Shown piece after piece: positions 8,274-16,338 of a stretch of DNA of 37,688 nucleotides. The notes below the pieces were generated by a model. The model did not search any database and was not told where the DNA came from. It saw only the letters and a program-made list of their open reading frames with translations. The position numbers and the translations under genes were made by a program. The stretch's first letter is position 1; each line of letters begins with the position of its first letter. This DNA is from Candidatus Mediterraneibacter faecavium (lineage in GTDB: Bacteria > Bacillota > Clostridia > Lachnospirales > Lachnospiraceae), in assembly GCA_019119995.1 (NCBI GenBank), contig DWVY01000046.1:1-37688 (forward strand). The letters run 5' to 3'.

Positions 8274-10013
8274 TCAGTTTTGTTCTTTCACTGCTTTTAG
8301 TTTAACAGTGATCTTTGTTCCTTCACCCTGTCTGCTCTCCACTTTTACTCCGAACTCTTTTCCGGACTGGATCCGGATCCTGGCATTCACATTTTTTAAT
8401 CCGATATGTGCCGAATCATTCAGAGACCCCCTGTCGTCGCCGCTCATCTCTCTTTGTATCTCTTTCATCTTTTCCGGGGCGATCCCCAGCCCATTATCTG
8501 TTATTTCGATGATCATAGTTTCTTCCTGCAGATATGCTTTTATACAGATCCTCCATTTCCCTTTTCTCTCCCGCAGCCCATGTTCAAAACAATTCTCCAC
8601 CAACGGCTGGAGGATCAATTTGGGAATATACGTTTTTAATGCTCCGTCGCTGATATCCATCTCGCGTTCCAACCGCTCGTCAAATCTGCAGTTCTGAATG
8701 AACATGTAGCTGTTCAGATACTGTAATTCCTTTTCCAGCGTGACGGTCTCTTCCGCAAAACTGATCGCATATCTCAGAATATCGCTTAAGGCCGTCACCA
8801 TCGAGTAGATCTCTTTTCCCTTTCCAGTGATGGCCATTCCGGCTATCATCTGCAGACTGTTATACAGAAAATGGGGATTGATCTGCGCCTGCAGAGCCCT
8901 TAACTGCGCGCTCTTCTTTTCAATCTCGCTTTGGTACTCTCTCTGAACAAGATCCTGGTTTTTGAGCATCATTTTGTCAAAGCTTCTCTGGAGAAGGCCG
9001 ATCTCATCATTCCTTTTTATCTCTTCAGTCACAGTAAAACTGCGGATATCCGTATTCTGCATCTTTTTTGTAAGCGATACAATAGGTTTGCTGATCACTT
9101 CAGACAGGATTGCAGATAAAATGATCACGGCAATAAAAGCACATGCCATGATCACAACAGAAAGGATAAGAGTCGCTCTTAACTGTTCTCTGATCAATTG
9201 ATCCGGAACGACATATGTCAGAGCCATTTTCCCGTTACTGATGGATTCATGAAAATAGAAGCAGCTTTGACCGTAAATATTTTCGGGCGTATCCCCTTTT
9301 TGCTCTCCGATCCGTAAATCTTCCATGATCTTCTCGTCAATCTCTCCGGTTCCATCCCCTATCTTTTTCAGGATCGCTCCTTCATCATTATAAAGGATCG
9401 CCGTTTCTCCGGGCATCATGTCTTTTTCGATCTGGTCTGCAAACGCATATTGATTCAGTCGGACTACGATTGCTGCAACAATCCTGTTTGTCGAAAATTC
9501 CCTGACCTGATGAAGTATCAGAAAATCTTCTCCGTCTTTACGGATCACACAGTTCGTCTGAAGATCCGCATCCCGCGTTTCCCAGATCTCTCTCAATTTC
9601 TCCCACCGCTGGGATACGAATTTGTCTCTGGTGGCGACATATCCGTTCTCTGTATTGTAATCATAGATCTCAATAGAAATGATCTCAGGATACATATTCA
9701 GCACTTCTTCAAAGTTCTCCCGGATGCTCCGCAGGATGCTTTCTTCCCATTCGCTCCCCATCGCAACGGAAATAAGATGATTTTTTATCTCCTTGTCAAC
9801 TTCTACATCATAAAAAACTTCCGAATAATTATTCAGCTCCACCGTGAGCTTGTCATTCATCCACTCCATCCCGATCTCACGATTTCTGATGAGCTGCTGC
9901 CTCATACTCCTCTGCGTGATATAAATCGAAAATATTGCCATCAATATGATCGGTATCAGCGAAATTAAAAACATAGCTCCGAAAATTTTCTTTCGGATGG
10001 AAATATTCTTCAT
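8274..10013 (-). CDS. YesM-type sensor histidine kinase
   Basis: A 579-residue membrane kinase. TM1 is at about 11-32 and TM2 at about 280-303, enclosing an extracellular sensor of some 245 residues (dCACHE-like in size). A HAMP region follows at about 304-355, then the His_kinase/YesM phospho-acceptor motif INPHFLYNSLQMI with H381. The ATPase has N-box NCFEHGLRER, DNGLGIAP and HIGLKNVNAR. It starts at ATG with GGGAGG 6 nt upstream and is followed by its cognate regulator. Such kinases often sense glycans or binding-protein/sugar complexes; the signal here is not known. It lies 53 nt downstream of yaaA, so it may have its own promoter in that gap or read through. Confidence 0.93.
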   Translation of the reverse strand: MKNISIRKKIFGAMFLISLIPIILMAIFSIYITQRSMRQQLIRNREIGMEWMNDKLTVELNNYSEVFYDVEVDKEIKNHLISVAMGSEWEESILRSIRENFEEVLNMYPEIISIEIYDYNTENGYVATRDKFVSQRWEKLREIWETRDADLQTNCVIRKDGEDFLILHQVREFSTNRIVAAIVVRLNQYAFADQIEKDMMPGETAILYNDEGAILKKIGDGTGEIDEKIMEDLRIGEQKGDTPENIYGQSCFYFHESISNGKMALTYVVPDQLIREQLRATLILSVVIMACAFIAVIILSAILSEVISKPIVSLTKKMQNTDIRSFTVTEEIKRNDEIGLLQRSFDKMMLKNQDLVQREYQSEIEKKSAQLRALQAQINPHFLYNSLQMIAGMAITGKGKEIYSMVTALSDILRYAISFAEETVTLEKELQYLNSYMFIQNCRFDERLEREMDISDGALKTYIPKLILQPLVENCFEHGLRERKGKWRICIKAYLQEETMIIEITDNGLGIAPEKMKEIQREMSGDDRGSLNDSAHIGLKNVNARIRIQSGKEFGVKVESRQGEGTKITVKLKAVKEQN

Positions 10014-10066
10014 ATTCTTCCTCCCGTTATTACTTTCTCACTATATCGCCCGTGCAGAGCGTAAAA

Positions 10067-10819
10067 TCAGCCTTTCTTCAGAAACACATATTCTTTTTCA
10101 CTGGACAGATTTTCTGCGAACTGATATCCCAGCCTGTCAAACCCTTTGATCCGCTCCGGCTCCTGCACGTCGTTCTCCGCCAGATAACGCACCATCTCGC
10201 CTCTCGCCATCTTGGCGAACGTTCCCTTCTGCTTTACTTTCCCGTCCGTCAGTTCTCCAAACACAATGGTCAGATATCTGTCTTCGGACGTCAGGTACTT
10301 CTCCACACATTTGGAGTACTCTTTCGACGCCAGATTGACGATAAGACTTCCTCCCCCCTGTTCTTCCCATGTCACTTCCCGGTACAGCTTATCGCCCCAG
10401 AATCTATACAGATCGCCGGCCTCGGATGCCTTTGCCTGCATCTCAAGTCTGTAGGGCGTTACACCGTCAAAAGGCTTAAGCACTCCGTAGAATCCCGACA
10501 GGACCCGCAGATGCTCCTGTATATAATCCGTCTGCGCACCGCCGAATACGGCAGGCGCCATATACTGGTACTGGATCCCCTCATAGGCGATCACCGCCGG
10601 CGTGAGATTCCGTTCCAGATCCATCTCCTGAAATCTTCTGTAATTCTGTTCTGCGATCTTATCATTGCACTTCCACAGATCCTTTGCCTGCGCAAATGTA
10701 AGATTCCTCATCCATGCAAGAAGCTCTGCCGTCTCATCGAGAAAAACAGGTACGCTCCTGCACGCCAGGGTATCTGTGTCAATATTCATCTTTTTCGCTG
10801 GTGAAATAATGATCTTCAT
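10067..10819 (-). CDS. yaaA: YaaA family peroxide-stress protein
   Basis: A 250-residue UPF0246/DUF328 protein. The N-terminus MKIIISPAKKM is the family hallmark, and it continues with NYRRFQEM, PAVIAYEGIQYQYM, the FYGVLKPFDGVTPYRLEM region, LASKEYSKCV and KMARGEMVRYLAEN. In E. coli YaaA lowers intracellular iron and limits Fenton damage after peroxide stress; that role is carried over from the family. The ATG overlaps the stop of the HAD gene (ATGA), so the two are translationally coupled, with GGAGAG 6 nt upstream. Length is normal. Confidence 0.95.
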   Translation of the reverse strand: MKIIISPAKKMNIDTDTLACRSVPVFLDETAELLAWMRNLTFAQAKDLWKCNDKIAEQNYRRFQEMDLERNLTPAVIAYEGIQYQYMAPAVFGGAQTDYIQEHLRVLSGFYGVLKPFDGVTPYRLEMQAKASEAGDLYRFWGDKLYREVTWEEQGGGSLIVNLASKEYSKCVEKYLTSEDRYLTIVFGELTDGKVKQKGTFAKMARGEMVRYLAENDVQEPERIKGFDRLGYQFAENLSSEKEYVFLKKG

Positions 10820-11730
10820 AGTATTCTCTCCATTGCCAGGATCTTTTGGATCCCCTGCGCCACACCGTTTTCATCATTTGAAGCGACAATTTCATCTGCG
10901 GCGTCTCTGCATTCCGGGGACGCATTTGCCACGGCAAAACCGATCCCGGCAAACTTGAGAAGCCCGCTGTCATTATCCCCGTCGCCGAAGGCGGCAAGTT
11001 CTTCTCTTATCAGTCCGAGATATTCCAGCAGGAACTTTGCGCCGGATTCCTTGCCCGCATCTCTGTGGGAGATCTCAAGAAGCTGTCTCACAGAAGATGT
11101 GATATACACATCCCTGACATTTTCCCGGAGATTTTTCCACAATCTGCGCTTCATATCCTCGCTTTTTACCACAAGGTCGATGCAGTCCAGTTCCGACCTA
11201 TGTGCCCGGATAAATGTCCTCATATCCTCAACCGGCATGCGGGTGCTCTGTATGTAGGGAACCGCCTGCGGCATAGCTCCGAAACGCACCGGATCCGCCA
11301 CATAACGGCTCTCTGCAAAAGCCCTGCCGTCGATAAACGCCTCGTAAGATATCTCTGTTTCATATATTTCTGTTTCAGGCACTTCTATTTCAGACATTTC
11401 TGCCGCTTCTCCATATGTAGCCTTTATCCGCTCCGTCTCTGTGTGCCGCAGGATATCCTCTACAGACTCCGGAGTCATCTTGAACTGCCGCAGACATTTT
11501 CTTTCACGCAGATCATAGACTGCCGCTCCGTTGGATGTAATTGCATATCGTACGCCTGTGATATCCGTGATCTCCGCCGGCAATGAATCCAGCGAACGTC
11601 CGCTCGCCACCACTACATGAACGCCGGCTGCGGCAGCGCTCTCGACCGCTGCTCTGTTTTCTTCACTCAGATGCCCCTGACTGTCCAGCGTCGTCCGGTC
11701 CAGATCAAGGGCGATACACTTTATCTTCAT
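10816..11730 (-). CDS. Cof-type HAD family phosphatase
   Basis: A 304-residue cytoplasmic HAD phosphatase of the Cof/YbiV type. Motif I is LDLDRTTLD with D9 and D11 (the usual Gly after the second Asp is Arg here), motif II is VVASGRS, motif III a Lys near VVKSED, and motif IV FGDGDNDSGLL. A C2-type cap lies between. The ATG at 11730 is preferred because AGAGG is 9 nt upstream; a longer TTG start at 11805 would run into the 40-bp tandem repeat and has no RBS. The cap carries a 5-residue tandem repeat (Glu/Thr/Ile-rich, about residues 112-127). It is coupled to yaaA. The physiological substrate cannot be read from sequence. Confidence 0.88.
   Translation of the reverse strand: MKIKCIALDLDRTTLDSQGHLSEENRAAVESAAAAGVHVVVASGRSLDSLPAEITDITGVRYAITSNGAAVYDLRERKCLRQFKMTPESVEDILRHTETERIKATYGEAAEMSEIEVPETEIYETEISYEAFIDGRAFAESRYVADPVRFGAMPQAVPYIQSTRMPVEDMRTFIRAHRSELDCIDLVVKSEDMKRRLWKNLRENVRDVYITSSVRQLLEISHRDAGKESGAKFLLEYLGLIREELAAFGDGDNDSGLLKFAGIGFAVANASPECRDAADEIVASNDENGVAQGIQKILAMERIL
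11351..11406. repeat. 15-bp in-frame tandem repeats in HAD gene
   Basis: Three degenerate 15-bp units (11351-11365, 11366-11380, 11381-11395) and a partial fourth share the core TTCTGTTTCA. They encode five-residue units rich in E, T and I in the cap domain. The period of 15 keeps the reading frame. Confidence 0.75.
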
Positions 11731-11770
11731 ATTCTTATACCTCTGCACCGGCAGCCCAGTCCGCGCAGAT

Positions 11771-11850
11771 AACTGAACTGCCTCTTTATATATCCTGCGC
11801 TTCAAATATTACCTGAGCTGCTGTTTTATATATCCTGCGCCTCAAACATC
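11771..11850. repeat. 40-bp imperfect tandem repeat at a gene 3' end
   Basis: Unit A at 11771-11810 and unit B at 11811-11850 share long identical blocks, including TTTATATATCCTGCGC. Unit B holds the last codons and stop of the alkyltransferase-like gene (EAQDI, stop); unit A is a second copy of that tail lying in the intergenic space before the HAD gene. This is a local tandem duplication that has drifted. Confidence 0.85.
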
Positions 11851-12197
11851 TCCTGAAATCGCAGTGCTTCCTCCATCGTATTGTGCCAGCCGTCCTTCTT
11901 AAGATCCACCTGCCAGCCTTCCGGAGTAAAACGGACTTCCACGCCCTCATTTTCCAGAAGCATCTTCTGCATATCCGCTGTCTCAAACGCCGCGGCTCCG
12001 CTTAAGATCCCTCGTGCATTTACGACCCGGTAGGCGGGAATATCATCTCCCAGCCGGTTCCGGTTCAAGGCATATCCCACCTGACGTGCATTCTTCGGTT
12101 TCCCGCAGAGGAGCGCGATCTGCCCGTATGTCGCAGCCTTTCCGTAAGGGATCGCACGGCAGACGATGGCAGCGCGTTTATAGAAATCGAAACTCAT
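11826..12197 (-). CDS. alkyltransferase-like (MGMT-fold) DNA-binding protein
   Basis: A 123-residue protein with the C-terminal DNA-binding fold of O6-alkylguanine-DNA alkyltransferase: PYGKAATYGQIA (about 17-28), the recognition stretch NARQVGYALNRN with the Arg finger at R38, then PAYRVVNARG. The alkyl-accepting Cys of the PCHR motif is Ala (A55), so it cannot transfer the alkyl group; ATL proteins of this type bind damaged bases and flag them for nucleotide excision repair. It starts at ATG behind AGAGG. The tail beyond residue 85 is short, and its last codons are duplicated downstream. It follows the alpha/beta hydrolase gene by 23 nt. Confidence 0.85.
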   Translation of the reverse strand: MSFDFYKRAAIVCRAIPYGKAATYGQIALLCGKPKNARQVGYALNRNRLGDDIPAYRVVNARGILSGAAAFETADMQKMLLENEGVEVRFTPEGWQVDLKKDGWHNTMEEALRFQEMFEAQDI

Positions 12198-12220
12198 TGT
12201 TATCCTCTTGTTTCCTTCTC

Positions 12221-12814
12221 TTATCTGAACTGTTTCTCACTGCCGATAGAGGCGGGAATTATCCCACATCTGATATACTTTTCTGTAGTCTGCATGATCT
12301 TCTGCAGATTTTCCAGATCTGTCATCGCATTGCCTGTCTCCAGCGAGTGGTTTGCATCCTCAATAATATACAACGGAAACCCGCCTTTTTCACAGCTTTC
12401 TTTTATAGCTTCATGTTCCACCCAAGAGTCTTTTGTGCCGGTAAATGCGATCCCCGGCTGTGTCATGAACTGAAAAGACGCCTCCACCGGCGTGTAATAG
12501 ATGTTTCTTGTTTTCAGGTGATGTTTTCCCGCATAAGCTGCGGATACCGCAGTCCCCACGCTCTTCGAGATAAGCAGAATGTCGTCATATGCAGAAAAAT
12601 CCACATCTTTTAAGATTTCTTCCGTCTGCTCCACCGCACTGAAAAACGCTTTTTCCATCTTTTCCCTGGAACCTTTTACTCCCTTGGGGAACTTTCCGTA
12701 GGGCACTTCTGCGATCTCGTATCCGTTCTGGGACGCGATCTTCTTGCTGTAGTAGAGAAGCGGCTTGTCCGTGTGGTATCCGACTCCCGGGAAAATGACT
12801 GCAAGTTTTTTCAT
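12221..12814 (-). CDS. small alpha/beta hydrolase
   Basis: A 197-residue cytoplasmic alpha/beta hydrolase of the KANL3/Tex30-like or dienelactone-hydrolase-like group. It starts with a beta strand and oxyanion-type loop (LAVIFPGVGYHTD). The probable catalytic triad is S85 in the nucleophile elbow ISKSVGTA, D129 in FTGTKDSWV and H156 in EDANHSLE. AGGAGG lies upstream of the ATG. It comes before the alkyltransferase-like gene, and the two probably share a transcript. The substrate is unknown; esterase or lipase-like activity would be the default guess. Confidence 0.75.
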   Translation of the reverse strand: MKKLAVIFPGVGYHTDKPLLYYSKKIASQNGYEIAEVPYGKFPKGVKGSREKMEKAFFSAVEQTEEILKDVDFSAYDDILLISKSVGTAVSAAYAGKHHLKTRNIYYTPVEASFQFMTQPGIAFTGTKDSWVEHEAIKESCEKGGFPLYIIEDANHSLETGNAMTDLENLQKIMQTTEKYIRCGIIPASIGSEKQFR

Positions 12815-12926
12815 AGGGAAATACCTCCTAATACCTATTATTCATGTTATGTCGTTATCAATTGAGATAAATAGTATCCTTCATCTTCCTCTTTCTCACG
12901 TTTTCAAAATTTTTACAATCTTTTAT

Positions 12927-14405
12927 TTATTTAATCGTAATATACTTCTGATTCTTGCTGTTTGGCTTATCTGGTATCGTCATAGATATCCGGCCTTGTT
13001 GAAGAAGCGGAGTTAAGTATTTACGCACGGTCTTTTTATCACGATAGCCAAGATGCTCCATAATTTCTTGTATATTTTTCGCCTCTACACAAAATCTTAA
13101 TATGCGTTCCCCCATATCTGGTTCTTTAACCATGGACTTCTCATTTCTATCTGGGGGAATTTTTGTGTCAACTGGGGGAATTTCTGTTCCAACTGAGGGA
13201 ATTTCTGTTCTATCTGGTACATTTTCATTACCAACTGGTGCATACACTTTTGTCTCTAATCGTTCAAAAGGAATCGTCACCACAATACTATTCTCCCTAA
13301 GTTCAATACAGTCTTCACCATAAAGTTCCGTTATTTTAGGTACACCACGTCCAGAACGTTCGCTTATATGAAGCTGAAGAAAAATATCTGACAGTTTCTG
13401 GTTGACTGGAACTGATTCTCCTGCAAAAAAGCCTTCAACTGTCTGCTTCGGCGGCAGGTGCCCCCGAGACAATATTTCAAGTCTGTCCCGGAATCCCGTA
13501 AACATTGGCGCATTTCCATCTATCCATAAATTATGCACAAATGCATTGATTACCGCCTCTCTATACGCCTCAGCATGGAACAGCGGCACTTCCTTACGTT
13601 CAACAATACGGTTTCTTTCATCTGCCTGTGGAATATTCAGTACTTCCCCATAACGAAGCACATCATCCAAAGAATACAACAGACAAGTATTTCCGAACTC
13701 TCTGACAGAATACATTGTTGTTGATTTTGACTCTCCTGAAAACAAGGAAAAACGGACTGGAATATGGCTATTGTCAGAAAGCAACTGTGCCATCAGATTA
13801 TATTTTCCATCTTTCGTTAAGAGCCCGAGATTCTTTTTAAATGTACGCTTATTCAGAGTAATACCTTTCGCCTCATAGTATACAAATAATTTATTAAAGG
13901 TCAGATCCTGAAATTCCGATTCAGTATTTTCAATTGTCGGAAAACCATTTTTTAGAATATCAAACAGCCTTGATTCCCTCTCCGGGTATTCCATCAAATT
14001 CACTTTACTGGATCCGATCCGAAGATATCTCACGCGATCAAAAGCGGTAGGCACCGTTTTAGCAGCAGGTATCACAAGTACTACAATTCGTTTGCCTTCC
14101 AGCTCCATTTCATGGAAATCAAAGCTTATATCCGGTTTGACCATCCGCGCCAGATAGTGTTTGAGCGGCTCATTTCTAACATCCTGATGGATGTCAAAGG
14201 TTGTTCCCTTTATTATGTGAGTATTATTCTCTACTCCCCATACAAAGTACGCATATTCCTCGCCCACCATTGCCGCCGCATTAGACATGCCGGAAATATA
14301 CTCTCCTAGCGCATGAGACTCAAACCAGTTTACTTTAAATTCAAACCATTCCTCCTCATGCTTATGGGAAATAAGGTTTTTTACAATAGATTTAAGTTCA
14401 TTCAT
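12927..14405 (-). CDS. Schlafen/AlbA_2-domain ATP-binding transcriptional regulator
   Basis: A 492-residue protein of the group often labelled RecG-related or AlbA_2 regulators. The N-terminal AlbA_2 domain (about 10-135) shows EWFEFKVNW, the small-residue run ISGMSNAAAMVGEEYAYFVWGV and RYLRIGSSKVNLME. The middle holds the HATPase_c_4-like region (REAVINAFVHNLWIDGNAP, GFRDRLEILSRGHLP, LHISERSGRGVPKI). A winged-helix-like tail is at about 425-492. Between ATPase and tail lies a linker of heptapeptide repeats rich in E, I and P. It is monocistronic between the alpha/beta hydrolase gene and the hydrogenase operon. Function as a transcription or defence regulator is family-level inference; no toxin or phage gene lies near. 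Confidence 0.82.
   Translation of the reverse strand: MNELKSIVKNLISHKHEEEWFEFKVNWFESHALGEYISGMSNAAAMVGEEYAYFVWGVENNTHIIKGTTFDIHQDVRNEPLKHYLARMVKPDISFDFHEMELEGKRIVVLVIPAAKTVPTAFDRVRYLRIGSSKVNLMEYPERESRLFDILKNGFPTIENTESEFQDLTFNKLFVYYEAKGITLNKRTFKKNLGLLTKDGKYNLMAQLLSDNSHIPVRFSLFSGESKSTTMYSVREFGNTCLLYSLDDVLRYGEVLNIPQADERNRIVERKEVPLFHAEAYREAVINAFVHNLWIDGNAPMFTGFRDRLEILSRGHLPPKQTVEGFFAGESVPVNQKLSDIFLQLHISERSGRGVPKITELYGEDCIELRENSIVVTIPFERLETKVYAPVGNENVPDRTEIPSVGTEIPPVDTKIPPDRNEKSMVKEPDMGERILRFCVEAKNIQEIMEHLGYRDKKTVRKYLTPLLQQGRISMTIPDKPNSKNQKYITIK
13149..13232. repeat. 21-bp in-frame tandem repeats in AlbA_2 gene
   Basis: Four units of 21 bp (13149-13169, 13170-13190, 13191-13211, 13212-13232), the first three with the core CTGNGGGAATTT. 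On the coding strand they encode heptads such as VGTEIPP and VDTKIPP in the linker before the winged helix. The last unit is the most diverged. Confidence 0.85.
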
Positions 14406-14626
14406 ATGATCCGCTCCACAACAATGATTAATTAAAAATAAAACATCTTCAGTCTGATTTGTCGATTTCTTTTATAGTATCACACCTCTCTTCAGAAAGA
14501 TACCAAAATCAAAAACCTCCCAAAGCATCTCTCGGCAATCGATGACACCTCACTTTTTCCCGGGTGCTAATAAGTATCCGGGGAATTATTTCAATTTTTC
14601 TAAGCACTTATAATTTCATAAACGCT

Positions 14627-14670
14627 AAAAACGGGAAGAACTCCGCAAATTTGAAATTCTTCCCGTTTTT
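14627..14670 (-). terminator. terminator of the ech operon
   Basis: A 14-bp perfect stem (AAAAACGGGAAGAA at 14627-14640, TTCTTCCCGTTTTT at 14657-14670) directly abuts the echF stop codon. On the minus strand the second arm ends in a T-run, so it should stop the hydrogenase transcript. By symmetry it may act from the other side too. The rest of 14406-14626 shows no gene. Confidence 0.88.
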
Positions 14671-15234
14671 TTATTCCTTCAGCTCTATCGCCTTCTTCGG
14701 ACATGCCCCCGCGCAGATGCCGCACTCCACGCATTTCTCTTCATCCAGTTTCCAGACTTTCTCTTTTCTTTCCACATGGATCGCTTCCTGCGGGCATTTC
14801 TTCGCGCAGAGCGTACAGTAAACGCACTTCTCTGCATCCATCACAGGCTTTCCGCCTGCCGCTGCCACATTCTCTTTCTTTTCTTCCTTCGGCCTGGTAA
14901 ATGTCTCGCTCTTCTTCAGGATATCCGGCTCCGTATACCCTTTCTCCATGAACAGGCATTTCTTCGGGCATGTCGCTACGCAGAACCCGCACTGCACGCA
15001 GTCGAACCGCTCGATCGTCCACGTCCCGGCTTTCCGGTCTACGCGGATCGCCTGGGAGGGACACGATCTCATGCACAGACCGCAGCTGATGCAGTTCTCG
15101 ATCTCGATACGGATATGTCCCCGCATCCGCTCCGGATATTCCACAGGCTCAAAAGGATACTGTGTTGTCGCCGGTTTTTTGAAGAGGTTCTTGATCACCC
15201 TTCCGGCAAATGTAAACATTCTCGTCTTTTTCAT
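14671..15234 (-). CDS. echF: Ech hydrogenase ferredoxin-like subunit, four [4Fe-4S] motifs
   Basis: A 187-residue polyferredoxin, last gene of the hydrogenase operon. It has four CxxCxxCxxxCP motifs: C48/51/54/58, C79/82/85/89, C137/140/143/147 and C168/171/174/178. The spacing within each pair is the same (31 residues), which points to internal duplication of a two-cluster NuoI/EchF module. A charged linker of about 45 residues separates the halves. Known EchF/NuoI-type subunits have two clusters, so this one is double. It should carry electrons from soluble ferredoxin to the small subunit on the cytoplasmic side of the membrane. AAAGGAG lies upstream of the ATG. The ech assignment comes from gene order. 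Confidence 0.88.
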   Translation of the reverse strand: MKKTRMFTFAGRVIKNLFKKPATTQYPFEPVEYPERMRGHIRIEIENCISCGLCMRSCPSQAIRVDRKAGTWTIERFDCVQCGFCVATCPKKCLFMEKGYTEPDILKKSETFTRPKEEKKENVAAAGGKPVMDAEKCVYCTLCAKKCPQEAIHVERKEKVWKLDEEKCVECGICAGACPKKAIELKE

Positions 15235-15252
15235 ACTGCTGCTCCTTTCCGC

Positions 15253-16332
15253 CTAACGCTCCGTACAGCTTATACACGGATCGATCGTCAGAACGAGGAT
15301 CGGGACATCCGCAAGCTGGCACCCCTTAAGCGTCTCCACCAGCGGCGGGATATTGCTCGTCGTCGGCGTGCGCAGCCGGAAACGATCCAGATATTTCGTT
15401 CCGTTTCCTTTCACATAATAGATTGCCTCTCCTCTGGGCTGCTCGATCCGCGCAAAATACTCTCCTGACGGATTTCCTTTTACCGGCACGCTGATATCTC
15501 CGGACGGTATTTTCCCGATTGCCTCCCGGATCAGGTCAAAGGACTGGAAAAGCTCCTGAAGTCTTACCTCGCACCGCCCGTAGGAATCTCCGTCATTCGA
15601 CGTGATCGGCTTTACTGTCAGATCCTTATAAGCCCCGTAGCCGAGCATGCGGACGTCATACTCCACGCCGCTGGCTCTGAGCATCGGTCCTACCGCGCCA
15701 AGCGCGACAGCTTCTTCTTTCTTCAGAACGCCTATCCCCTTCAGACGGCTCTGTACAGTGTAGTCCTGGAGGAATGTGGTCACTACGGGCTTTATGTCTT
15801 TTTCGATATCCTTGACCGCCTCCAGCAGATGATGCAGCATCATAGTGTCCATATCTTTCTGGACGCCGCCCACCTTATTGACCGAGTGGATGATCCTGCC
15901 GCCCGCTGTCTCGTCAAACATATCGAGTATCTTCTCACGGAGCCTCCAGCTCTCCATGAACAGGCTCTCAAAGCCCAGCGCATCTGCCAGGAGCCCCAGC
16001 CAGAGCAGATGGCTGTGGATACGGCTCATCTCCACCCAGATTGCACGCAGATAATTTGCTCTCTCCGGCACCTCGATGCCCATGACTTCCTCTACCGCCA
16101 TGCAGTAGCCCAGCCCGTGCCCGCAGCTGCAGATACCGCAGATCCGCTCCGCTATATAACAATACTGTTTAAAATCTCTTTTCTCTACAAGTTTCTCAAG
16201 TCCTCTGTGGATATAGCCGATACTCGGGACCGCCTGTACCACAGTCTCATCCTCCAGCACCAGATCCAGATGTACCGGCTCCGGCAGTACCGGATGCTGA
16301 GGACCGAAAGGTACGATACTTCTCTTTGCCAT
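15253..16332 (-). CDS. echE: Ech-type [NiFe] hydrogenase large subunit
   Basis: A 359-residue catalytic subunit (NuoD-related) that holds the NiFe(CN)2CO site and makes or oxidises H2. Metal ligands are C65 and C68 in RICGICSCGHG and C353 and C356 in DPCISCTER. PFGPQHPVL near the N-terminus and IGYIHRGLEKL are typical of the complex I/group 4 family. The protein ends at the Arg of the last motif, so there is no C-terminal peptide to be cut off. This matches the lack of a maturation-protease gene. It starts behind AGGAG, 6 nt after echD. Length agrees with group 4 Ech large subunits. Confidence 0.95.
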   Translation of the reverse strand: MAKRSIVPFGPQHPVLPEPVHLDLVLEDETVVQAVPSIGYIHRGLEKLVEKRDFKQYCYIAERICGICSCGHGLGYCMAVEEVMGIEVPERANYLRAIWVEMSRIHSHLLWLGLLADALGFESLFMESWRLREKILDMFDETAGGRIIHSVNKVGGVQKDMDTMMLHHLLEAVKDIEKDIKPVVTTFLQDYTVQSRLKGIGVLKKEEAVALGAVGPMLRASGVEYDVRMLGYGAYKDLTVKPITSNDGDSYGRCEVRLQELFQSFDLIREAIGKIPSGDISVPVKGNPSGEYFARIEQPRGEAIYYVKGNGTKYLDRFRLRTPTTSNIPPLVETLKGCQLADVPILVLTIDPCISCTER

Positions 16333-16338
16333 CTTTTC

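Noticed and set aside
11065..11586. A 173-residue His/Cys-rich plus-strand frame
   Set aside because: It is antisense to the HAD phosphatase and mirrors its codon bias; there is no start site.
12841..13260. A CRISPR-like array suggested by short repeats in the AlbA_2 gene
   Set aside because: The repeats are 21 bp without spacers, lie in frame inside a coding region and have no cas genes nearby.
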